64,000 nt of DNA from CAIVPM01 sp964615145 (GTDB taxonomy: Bacteria; Bacteroidota; Bacteroidia; Chitinophagales; Chitinophagaceae): contig CAZTOP010000012.1 of the NCBI GenBank assembly GCA_964615145.1, positions 1-64,000 on the forward strand. The letters are read 5' to 3'. Numbering within the stretch: the first letter of the stretch is position 1; every line of letters begins with the position of its first letter. Under the pieces are notes generated by a model, which saw only the letters and a program-made list of their open reading frames with translations, was not told where the DNA came from and did no database searches. Positions 1 through 7,387 of this stretch are shown one piece after another. The translations under genes were made by a program, and so were the position numbers.

Positions 1-1575
1 CACAACTCCAACTCCATCAAAGAAACTCTAGAACCCTATAAATCCAATGTAAAAGTTCAGTTAAGCAATGGCAATTATACTTTTACTGATAACAATGGTT
101 TTTATCAAATACAAGCAGATAGCATTGGTGCATATACGTTAACTGTAACATCACCTAATTTGTACAATGCCCAACCACAAACTCTTTCATACAATTTTAA
201 AAGTTGGGATACTGTTGTTACCCAAAATATTGCCCTGCAACCTACAGTAGTAAAAGATAGTGTTTACATAAATGTGCTACCAATGGTTATGAATGCAGTT
301 CAAGGTGGTGCAATGCCATACTATGTAAGTTACGACAATGCAGGCACAACATTGTTATCGCCATTAGTAAGCCTTACTTACAATAATTATTTATTGGCTT
401 ATGATTCTTGTACAGATGCAACTGCTGTAGCTACTGCCAATGGTATTGTTACTGGCGAACCAAATATGCAACCAGGAAAAAGAAATAATTTTGTAAGCTA
501 TTTTACAGTAAAACCATCGGCTAATATTGGCGATACTTTAACAACAATTTTTAGTATTACTTCGCCAAACGCATCTCAAACAGATAGTATTTATATGATA
601 GTAGAGGGTGGCTCTCCAAGCCCAGATGCACAACGTGCTACACCAAGCTTAACAGATGCTCAAGTGGCAGCAGGCAAAGAAATTGTTTATAGCATTGGGT
701 TTAAAAATACAGGCAATGATACTGCTTACAATGTTGTAATTACAGATACTTTAAGCAATTTATTACAAGCAAATACTTTACAAATGGTTGCCAGTTCGCA
801 CCCTTGTAAAACAACAGTAAAAGGAAATTTGGTAACATTTGAATTGTTAAATATTAAACTACCAAAAGCCAGTAGCAATGCTTTAAAAAGTATTGGATTT
901 GTAAGCTTTAAAATAAAACCAAAAAATAATTTAACAGCAGGAACAATTATTACCAACAAAGCCAATACTTATTACAATTACAGAGCACCACAAAGCAGTA
1001 TAGCAACCACTATTATTAAAGCTGTGGTAACACCGCTTACAATGTTAAATGTTAAATGTTGGATGTTAAATGTTAAAAATGTTAAAAATGTTGCAGTGAA
1101 TTGGGCTACTGCTAATGAAATAAATGTGAGCCATTTTAATGTTCAACGTTCAATAAACAACAAAGACTTTATAAATATTGGTAAAGTATCAGCCAACAAT
1201 ATAAGTTTTAATGAATATGGTTATGTGGACTACAGTGTACAGGCAACAGTTGATGGTAAGCTTTACTATAGAATTGAAAGCATTGATAGAGATGGAAGAA
1301 AGCAATACTCTGAAATCAAGAATGTAACATTGGGAAATAGAGATGAAGGCTTAAGCATCTATCCAAATCCTGCTAAAGATGTTGTAACTGTTGAAACTAA
1401 AGGAGCTAAAGCGTTACAGATTGTTGACGGTCTGGGAAGGATAATAATAGAAAAAAAAATAATCAATAATCAATCAACTACAATCAATGTTCAAGAGTTT
1501 TTAAAAGGTATTTATGTTGTTAAGATGGTTATGAATAATAACACCACATTATTGTCAAAGTTTATCAAGCAATAA
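1..1575 (+). CDS. C-terminal part of a large secreted protein with a type IX sorting domain (partial)
   Basis: The frame is open from base 1, so the gene begins outside the window; any start inside it (for example the TTG at 160) is artificial. The visible part has a DUF11-like beta-sandwich (around bases 640-1000, 'GFKNTGNDTAYNVVITDTL'), then an Fn3-like segment ('VNWATANEINVSHFNVQRS'), and ends in a type A T9SS sorting domain ('LSIYPNPAKD ... FLKGIYVVKM'). Proteins of this form are exported across the outer membrane of Bacteroidota by type IX secretion and held at the surface or released. The linker before the Fn3-like domain is encoded by a short tandem repeat at 1042-1092. The exact role (adhesin or cell-surface enzyme scaffold) cannot be told from this end alone. 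Confidence 0.85.
   Translation, partial: HNSNSIKETLEPYKSNVKVQLSNGNYTFTDNNGFYQIQADSIGAYTLTVTSPNLYNAQPQTLSYNFKSWDTVVTQNIALQPTVVKDSVYINVLPMVMNAVQGGAMPYYVSYDNAGTTLLSPLVSLTYNNYLLAYDSCTDATAVATANGIVTGEPNMQPGKRNNFVSYFTVKPSANIGDTLTTIFSITSPNASQTDSIYMIVEGGSPSPDAQRATPSLTDAQVAAGKEIVYSIGFKNTGNDTAYNVVITDTLSNLLQANTLQMVASSHPCKTTVKGNLVTFELLNIKLPKASSNALKSIGFVSFKIKPKNNLTAGTIITNKANTYYNYRAPQSSIATTIIKAVVTPLTMLNVKCWMLNVKNVKNVAVNWATANEINVSHFNVQRSINNKDFINIGKVSANNISFNEYGYVDYSVQATVDGKLYYRIESIDRDGRKQYSEIKNVTLGNRDEGLSIYPNPAKDVVTVETKGAKALQIVDGLGRIIIEKKIINNQSTTINVQEFLKGIYVVKMVMNNNTTLLSKFIKQ
1042..1092. repeat. Heptanucleotide tandem repeat ATGTTAA inside a coding region
   Basis: Five 7-bp units lie head to tail at 1042-1076 (ATGTTAA twice, ATGTTGG, ATGTTAA twice), followed by further ATGTTAA copies spaced by AA. 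The array stays open in the reading frame of the secreted protein and encodes the linker 'MLNVKCWMLNVKNVKNV'. Confidence 0.75.
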
Positions 1576-1592
1576 TGCTTGATAAATTTTTA
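1561..1592 (+). terminator. Rho-independent terminator overlapping the stop codon
   Basis: A perfect 11-bp stem (1561-1571 with 1576-1586) and a 4-base loop is followed by a T-rich tract. The TAA stop of the upstream gene (1573-1575) lies in the loop and the first base of the second arm. Confidence 0.75.
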
Positions 1593-1604
1593 TAAACAGA
1601 ATTA

Positions 1605-3575
1605 TTATAAAGGAGCATCTACCCAAGCATCATTTTCTTTTAAAAGATTGATTAGTTCATCGACAGCCACTTCACTGTCGATGTTTTTTTTAACAACTTC
1701 TTTGCCTTTATATAAAGTTATTTTTCCAACACCACTGCCAACATAACCAAAATCGGCATCAGCCATTTCGCCTGGTCCATTTACAATACAACCCATAATG
1801 GCAATTTTTAATCCTTTTAAATGATGGGTTCTATTGCGAATTTTTGCTGTGGTTTCTTGCAACTCAAATAATGTTCTGCCACAACTTGGACAACTAATAT
1901 ATTCTGTTTTGGAAATACGTTTACGTGTTGCTTGTAAAATGCTGAATGATGTGTTGTTTAAAAACTGATAGTTGTTTTTTACTGGTAAATATGTTCTGCC
2001 ACTTACTTGTTGATTAATAAGTTTGGTTGGATCGTTCATTAACCAAATACCATTACCAATATTATCTAAAAACAATGCACCTGCTTTTTGGGAGAAATGA
2101 ATGAGTTGTTCGTCAATACTGCTATGGTGACTTTCTACAGCAATAATAATTGGATGATGAATATTTTGTGCTGCAAGTTCTTGTGCAAAAGCCCTGCATT
2201 GCTGCATTCCATTGGTTTCATTAGAATAAATTACATAAACAACAGCGTTGTTGTTTTTTGTTGCTTCAATAATGTCATCTACATTTTTACTTACATCAAG
2301 GGCAATAAAATTCAATTTTGAATTTTGAATTTTGAATTTTGAATTATCATTTAACACTTCATTTCCTTGAAATAATGGATAATATTTTTCAGTATCTAAA
2401 CTTGCATTCCAAATACTTGCATCAACCAAAACTTTTAATGTACCCGGTAAAGCAAAGTCAATTATTTTATTTGCAGTATAAATAAAATCTGCTGCTGCAT
2501 CGCCAATATTCCACTTGTCTGTGGCTTCATTATAAGTATAACCGATACTTTGTAAGTCTTTGTGAGCAATTGTTTCAGCAAGCATGTAATCCGCNNNNNN
2601 NNNNNNNNNNNNNNNNNNNNNNNNNNNNNNNNNNNNNNNNNNNNNNNNNNNNNNNNNNNNNNNNNNNNNNNNNNNNNNNNNNNNNNNNNNNNNNTCTAAC
2701 TGACTATTTAACTTCACCAAATCCACACAAACAGGAATTTCAAATTCAGGGTCTTCGGTTAATGAAACTCTAATGGTATCGCCAATGCCATCTTGTAATA
2801 AAGTCCCTATACCAATTGCACTTTTTATTCTTCCATCTTCGCCATCACCTGCTTCTGTAACGCCTAAATGCAATGGATAAATTTCGCCAAATTCATCCTG
2901 CATTGTTTTAGCAAGTAAACGATAAGCTTCAACCATTACAATTGGGTTGCTGCTTTTCATACTAAGAATAATGTTGTGATAATTCTCACTACGTGCAATA
3001 CGTAAAAATTCCATTGCACTTTCCACCATTCCATTTGCAGTATCACCATAACGACTCATAATTCTATCGCTCAAACTGCCGTGATTGGTGCCTATACGCA
3101 TTGCAGTACCATATTCCTTGCAAATCCTTACCAATGGTGTAAAGCGTTCTCTGATGCGTTCTATTTCTTCAGCATATTCTGCATCGGTATATTCAATTTG
3201 TTCAAACTTTTTTTTGTCTACATAGTTGCCAGGATTCACTCTTACTTTCTCTACAATTCTTGCAGCAATTTCTGCTGCATTTGGTGTAAAATGAATGTCA
3301 GCCACAAGTGGTGTTGTGTAACCACGTTTATGCAATTCATCTTTTATGTTTTGCAAATTTTCTGCTTCTTTTTTTGAAGGAGCTGTAATACGCACCAACT
3401 CTGCACCAGCTTCTATACAACGAATAGATTGTTCAACAGTAGCAATGGTATCCATTGTATCTGTTGTTGTCATTGTTTGCACACGAATTGGATGGTTGTT
3501 ACCAATAAGCAAATTGCCTACTTTAACTTCTCTAGTTTTAAGGCGTGTTGGTTGTTGTATATTGAAGTATGACAT
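1605..3575 (-). CDS. ispG: 4-hydroxy-3-methylbut-2-en-1-yl diphosphate synthase (flavodoxin/ferredoxin), long form
   Basis: IspG (GcpE) makes HMBPP from MEcPP in the MEP isoprenoid pathway with a [4Fe-4S] cluster. The N-terminal TIM-barrel signature ('VRVNPGNYVDKKKFE', 'GTNHGSLSDRI') and the C-terminal cluster domain ('CPSCGRTLFELQ', 'GCIVNGPGE') are both present. At about 656 residues it is the long form with an extra domain between barrel and cluster domain, as is usual in Bacteroidota. A 100-N assembly gap at 2595-2694 removes about 34 residues of the barrel-to-insert region, so the true length is uncertain. A (CAAAATT)4 repeat in the insert domain encodes a polar linker ('NSKFKIQNSKLNF'). 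Confidence 0.93.
   Translation of the reverse strand: MSYFNIQQPTRLKTREVKVGNLLIGNNHPIRVQTMTTTDTMDTIATVEQSIRCIEAGAELVRITAPSKKEAENLQNIKDELHKRGYTTPLVADIHFTPNAAEIAARIVEKVRVNPGNYVDKKKFEQIEYTDAEYAEEIERIRERFTPLVRICKEYGTAMRIGTNHGSLSDRIMSRYGDTANGMVESAMEFLRIARSENYHNIILSMKSSNPIVMVEAYRLLAKTMQDEFGEIYPLHLGVTEAGDGEDGRIKSAIGIGTLLQDGIGDTIRVSLTEDPEFEIPVCVDLVKLNSQLXXXXXXXXXXXXXXXXXXXXXXXXXXXXXXXXXXADYMLAETIAHKDLQSIGYTYNEATDKWNIGDAAADFIYTANKIIDFALPGTLKVLVDASIWNASLDTEKYYPLFQGNEVLNDNSKFKIQNSKLNFIALDVSKNVDDIIEATKNNNAVVYVIYSNETNGMQQCRAFAQELAAQNIHHPIIIAVESHHSSIDEQLIHFSQKAGALFLDNIGNGIWLMNDPTKLINQQVSGRTYLPVKNNYQFLNNTSFSILQATRKRISKTEYISCPSCGRTLFELQETTAKIRNRTHHLKGLKIAIMGCIVNGPGEMADADFGYVGSGVGKITLYKGKEVVKKNIDSEVAVDELINLLKENDAWVDAPL
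2314..2341. repeat. Heptanucleotide tandem repeat (AATTTTG)x4 within ispG
   Basis: Four exact copies of AATTTTG lie head to tail on the plus strand. The period of 7 is not a multiple of 3, so gain or loss of one unit would shift the frame of ispG. The repeat falls in the insert domain, not in a catalytic segment. Confidence 0.85.
2595..2694. other. Assembly gap of 100 N
   Basis: Exactly 100 undetermined bases, the usual placeholder length for a scaffold join of unknown size. It interrupts ispG. The frame is the same on both sides, but this carries little weight because the real length is unknown. Confidence 0.98.
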
Positions 3576-3621
3576 TGATTTATTTTTAATTGCCCCAAAG
3601 GCTCTAAGTCGTAAAGATATT

Positions 3622-4452
3622 TTATTCTACTGCTTTTAAAAATCTACTTAAATAGTTGTAAGAAACAGGCACATCATTATGTGATAGATTTGATGATAAG
3701 CAAAGAATTCTATTGCTTTTTAATTCAGTATCTGTAACATCAGTATCTTGCTTTTGCAAATAATTTATCTTTTGCTTTTGCATTAGCTGAATAAGATTTT
3801 TTGTGCTTGTTGTGCAAGCTTCACGAGCTGTATAAAGGTTGATTAGTTTGCAAGCAGGAAATCTTTTTAAACAGTTAATAATACTGTTTTCGTGACTATA
3901 AATAGCATCAAACATTAATATATCTTTTATAGTAGTTGATGAAAAATCCATTACTTGTACTAATGCTCTTGATGCACCACTATGACCCGAAATAATTAAT
4001 TGATTGTCGGCAGAAATTTTGTCAACTACTTTCTCTGATTTTAATTTCAATTTTACATCTTCCATAAACCAATTAAAGTAATTGGCTTGCTCCCAATTGC
4101 CGCAATAACTATCGTTTCCATTTTTTATACCTTCGGGCATTACTAAAATAACATTTGCACCACTTAATCCAATTTGTTCACGTAGTTTAAATTGCTCAAT
4201 AGTACTTTGAATATTATTATTCCAACCATGAAACCAAAGCATAAAATGCCAAGGTTTGTTTTTATCGAAATGTTTTGGAACATATACTAAACAACTGTTG
4301 TCATTAAACCTACTATCACTGTTTGAATATTTAGCATTATTGGTTTTTAATGGAAACATTGAGTTGTTAGAAATGAATGTAAATTGCTTTTGTGAAAAAG
4401 CAATATTTGCAATTGCAACAACTAAACAAAGTATTAGAAATATTTTTTTCAT
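3622..4452 (-). CDS. Secreted alpha/beta-hydrolase-like esterase
   Basis: I choose the ATG at 4452, which gives a clear Sec signal peptide (MKKIFLILCLVVAIANIAFS) directly after the initiator; a longer frame to 4503 adds 17 non-conserved residues. The mature protein has the nucleophile elbow 'ISGHSGASRAL' (G-x-S-x-G), a strand-turn 'HFMLWFHGWNNN' typical of the oxyanion-hole region, and 'DAIYSHENS' and 'LSHNDVP' that could hold the acid and the histidine. Substrate unknown; a periplasmic or surface esterase or peptidase of the poly(3-hydroxybutyrate) depolymerase type is plausible. It lies between ispG and tgt on the same strand with gaps of 46 and 76 bp. Confidence 0.7.
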   Translation of the reverse strand: MKKIFLILCLVVAIANIAFSQKQFTFISNNSMFPLKTNNAKYSNSDSRFNDNSCLVYVPKHFDKNKPWHFMLWFHGWNNNIQSTIEQFKLREQIGLSGANVILVMPEGIKNGNDSYCGNWEQANYFNWFMEDVKLKLKSEKVVDKISADNQLIISGHSGASRALVQVMDFSSTTIKDILMFDAIYSHENSIINCLKRFPACKLINLYTAREACTTSTKNLIQLMQKQKINYLQKQDTDVTDTELKSNRILCLSSNLSHNDVPVSYNYLSRFLKAVE

Positions 4453-4528
4453 TATTGAGTATTTTTTTACCACAGAGTTAACTGAGGTTTTCACAAAGAA
4501 CACAGGTTTTTAACTTTTGCTTTTATTT

Positions 4529-5668
4529 TTACAATCTTTCCTTCAACCTAACACACATTTCATTTTTCCAACTTGTATAATCTCCTTCAAGAATGTGCTT
4601 TCTTGCTTCGCCTACCAACCAAAGATAGAAAGCTAAATTATGAATGCTTGCTATTTGCAAACCTAAAATTTCGTTGGCAACAAATAAATGTCTGATGTAA
4701 GCTTTGCTATAGAAATTACTTGTGTCGCAAGGAATACCATCATCAAGTACAGAAAAATCAGTAGCCCATTTTTTATTTTTAATATTGATGATTCCTTTAC
4801 TTGTAAACAACATTCCATTGCGTCCATTACGAGTTGGCATTACACAATCAAACATGTCAATACCTAAAGCAATGCCTTCTAAAATGTTCCAAGGTGTTCC
4901 AACACCCATTAAATAACGAGGTTTATCGCTTGGTAAATTATCGCAACAAAGCTCTGTAAATTCATACATCATTTCTTCGGGTTCACCAACACTTAAACCA
5001 CCAATTGCATTGCCAGCAGCATTTTGCGATGCTATAAACTGAGAAGATGCAATTCTCAAATCTTTGTAAGTACTGCCCTGCACAATTGGAAATAAATTTT
5101 GTGTATAGCCATATTTATCAGGTGTTTCAGCCAAACGTTTTATACATCTTTCCAACCAACGATGCGTTAATTCCATACTTTTTTTTGCATAGTCATATTC
5201 ACTTGGATAAGGTGGGCATTCATCAAAAGCCATTATAATATCGGCACCAATGCTTCTCTCGATATCCATTACTTTTTCTGGAGAAAACATATGCCTACTA
5301 CCATCAATATGACTTTGAAACAATGCACCTTCTTCTGTAAGTTTTCTGTTAGCTGCTAAAGAAAAAACCTGGTAACCACCACTATCTGTAAGTATGGGTC
5401 TATCCCAACCATTAAATTTATGTAACCCACCAGCAGCTTCTAACACTTCAGTTCCTGGACGTAAGTATAAATGATAAGTATTTCCTAAAATAATTTGAGC
5501 GTTTACCTCTTGTTTAAGATGTTGCTGTGTAACAGCTTTTACAGAACCCACTGTACCTACAGGCATGAATATGGGTGTAAGAATTTCACCATGATCTGTG
5601 ATTATTTTTCCTGCACGTGCTTTGGACTGAGTATCTATTTGCTGTAACTGAAATTGCAATCTTGCCAT
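4529..5668 (-). CDS. tgt: tRNA-guanine transglycosylase (queuine tRNA-ribosyltransferase)
   Basis: Tgt exchanges guanine 34 for preQ1 in tRNAs with GUN anticodons. Typical blocks are visible: 'IFMPVGTVGSVKAVTQ', 'ILTDSGGYQVFSLA' (catalytic region), 'AFDECPPYPS', 'GGLSVGE' and 'MGVGTPWNILEGIALGIDMFDCVMPTRNGRNG'. The ATG at 5668 (MARLQFQL) fits the family better than 5689. The usual CxCxxC zinc motif before 'AYIRHL' is reduced to one Cys ('GIPCDTSNFYSKAYIRHL'); as I recall, Bacteroidota Tgt proteins generally lack it, so this is probably a lineage trait and not decay. The end 'IASIHNLAFYLWLVGEARKHI' is well conserved. Confidence 0.95.
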   Translation of the reverse strand: MARLQFQLQQIDTQSKARAGKIITDHGEILTPIFMPVGTVGSVKAVTQQHLKQEVNAQIILGNTYHLYLRPGTEVLEAAGGLHKFNGWDRPILTDSGGYQVFSLAANRKLTEEGALFQSHIDGSRHMFSPEKVMDIERSIGADIIMAFDECPPYPSEYDYAKKSMELTHRWLERCIKRLAETPDKYGYTQNLFPIVQGSTYKDLRIASSQFIASQNAAGNAIGGLSVGEPEEMMYEFTELCCDNLPSDKPRYLMGVGTPWNILEGIALGIDMFDCVMPTRNGRNGMLFTSKGIINIKNKKWATDFSVLDDGIPCDTSNFYSKAYIRHLFVANEILGLQIASIHNLAFYLWLVGEARKHILEGDYTSWKNEMCVRLKERL

Positions 5669-5735
5669 TTGGCAAAGATGCAAAGGCAAAACTTAATAGT
5701 CAAAAACAAAAAGACAATAAATCCTTAATTTAAAT

Positions 5736-6086
5736 TTATTCCTCCAAATGAAGTTTATGAAAGAAACGATGTGCAACAGGTGCAATTATTAGTCCTATAG
5801 TAGATATGAAAGCAACACCACTAAATAAAGCATATATTGATGCAAATACCTTTGCACTATTTGTCAAGTGAATGTTTGTGTCAATGATTGGCCCCATTCC
5901 ACTTAGTATCATTGAGGCATTTAAAAGGCTATCATACCAATCAAATTCCGGAATGGTAACCTTGTATCCAACTACTCCTATAAATAGGCATATTGCCATA
6001 ATTCCTGAGCTAAAAAGCAAGTTAGTCCAAATTCTGTTGTAGTACTTTCTTTTGCTTGCTAAAGGTTGTCTTTTATGTTCGTACAT
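5736..6086 (-). CDS. Small multi-pass membrane protein of unknown function
   Basis: 116 residues with a basic N-terminus (MYEHKRQPLASKRKYYNR) and about three hydrophobic segments ('LLFSSGIMAICLFIGVVGY', 'LLNASMILSGMGPII', 'FASIYALFSGVAFISTIGLII'), so it is likely an inner membrane protein. The loop 'SMILSGMGP' before a helix recalls pore loops, but this is too weak for a function. It lies 67 bp upstream of tgt on the same strand. Confidence 0.65.
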   Translation of the reverse strand: MYEHKRQPLASKRKYYNRIWTNLLFSSGIMAICLFIGVVGYKVTIPEFDWYDSLLNASMILSGMGPIIDTNIHLTNSAKVFASIYALFSGVAFISTIGLIIAPVAHRFFHKLHLEE

Positions 6087-6140
6087 TTAATTTCTTTATT
6101 GTGTCTGTTGTTTATTATTGATTATACTTCAAATGGTAGC

Positions 6141-7325
6141 TTATTTAAAACAATCGTCTACTAGTTTTTTTAATGCTGTATATCTTTCATTTCTGCCTTT
6201 GCTCTTTATGTTGAATGTAAAAAGAATAGCACAGTATTTTTTGTCATTATCCACCCAAGGAAAAGTGCCAAATAAACCTGGACTTGTAACTGAATTAGAA
6301 CGTTTACTAACAGTTGCATCATCCATTACCCATTCTCCAAAACCATAGCCCCAACTACCAGCTTCTGTTGGACTATAAACAACTTTAGCATCTTTACCAA
6401 CTCGATTTTTTTGCATTTCAATTATAGTTTGTTTACTTAGGATTTGTTTGCCATTAAACATTCCTTCATTTAAAATCATTTGTAAAAAATTCAAATAATC
6501 TTTTGGTGTACTCCAGGCACTACCTGCTGCTAAAGGCACAGCTTGTTTGCCAAAATCTGTACTATTCATTTGTAAAGGTTTGGCAATTCTTTCTTGAAAA
6601 ATAGTTTCAAAATCTTTGTTACTTATTTTTTCTAAAATGGCTGCAACTATTTGTAGTCCTGCATTTCCGTAATGAAATGTTTTACCAGGTTCACCTTCCA
6701 TTGGTGCATTTGCAATGCTATCAATGGCTTCTTTCATAGTACTCCAACCATTATCTTTTTTATTTTTAAACTTATCTAATTTCTCTTTCAAAGAAAGTTT
6801 CTTTTGTGGTTCTTCGCCACTATCATCATCGCTTCCATTCATACTTGCAGCAAAACCAATTTGCTTAATGCCTGTTAAATGAGATAAGCATTGCCACACT
6901 TTTATTTTGCCTTTATTATGTGCCGTCATTACAGGTAAAAATTTGCCTATAGTATCTTCTAAACTAAGTTTACCTTCATCAACAAAAGTCATAGCCAATG
7001 TTGCTGTTAGCCATTTGCTGCAACTTGCAATGCGTTGTTTGGTATCACTATTAAAGTCATTCAGGTCAGCTTCTTTTCCAGTTTTCTTTGCCAACCATTT
7101 TGCACCAAATTTTTGCTTACGACTAATATCATTTTTGTTTTGTTCAAAAACGATTTTTCCATCTTTATAAACCAGCATTACGGCACGACCACCCAAATCA
7201 TTGATATTATCATCAAGCCAATCATCTACCTTATTAAAGTTTTGTGAGTAAGAAAACTGAAATAATAACAGTCCAACAAAAAATAATCGGTAATGAAGAC
7301 AGTTAAATTTATTTTTATATGCCAT
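6141..7325 (-). CDS. Exported serine beta-lactamase-like hydrolase (class C / S12 family)
   Basis: The start at 7325 gives a signal peptide (residues 1-28, ending 'FSYSQ'). The active-site motif SxxK is S101-C-S-K104 in 'RIASCSKWLTATL' and the YxN motif is Y219-G-N221 in 'FHYGNAGLQ'. This fold covers beta-lactamases, DD-peptidases and esterases; with 394 residues and an acidic insertion near residues 165-172 it looks more like an esterase or DD-peptidase homologue than a resistance enzyme. The gene is divergent from clpB, 62 bp away. Confidence 0.85.
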   Translation of the reverse strand: MAYKNKFNCLHYRLFFVGLLLFQFSYSQNFNKVDDWLDDNINDLGGRAVMLVYKDGKIVFEQNKNDISRKQKFGAKWLAKKTGKEADLNDFNSDTKQRIASCSKWLTATLAMTFVDEGKLSLEDTIGKFLPVMTAHNKGKIKVWQCLSHLTGIKQIGFAASMNGSDDDSGEEPQKKLSLKEKLDKFKNKKDNGWSTMKEAIDSIANAPMEGEPGKTFHYGNAGLQIVAAILEKISNKDFETIFQERIAKPLQMNSTDFGKQAVPLAAGSAWSTPKDYLNFLQMILNEGMFNGKQILSKQTIIEMQKNRVGKDAKVVYSPTEAGSWGYGFGEWVMDDATVSKRSNSVTSPGLFGTFPWVDNDKKYCAILFTFNIKSKGRNERYTALKKLVDDCFK

Positions 7326-7387
7326 AGTTGGTAGATTTATGATATGGATTGTGATTTGAGCAAATGGTTTAACAAAAATATAGAATT

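Noticed and set aside
726..965. Reading frames on the opposite strand of clear genes, such as this one
   Set aside because: Composition and position mark them as shadows of the real genes; none has an independent motif or a promoter.
4456..4513. Short CACAG-type repeats between tgt and the hydrolase gene
   Set aside because: Degenerate and without clear period or structure; could be a worn intergenic repeat, but I cannot support it as a feature.
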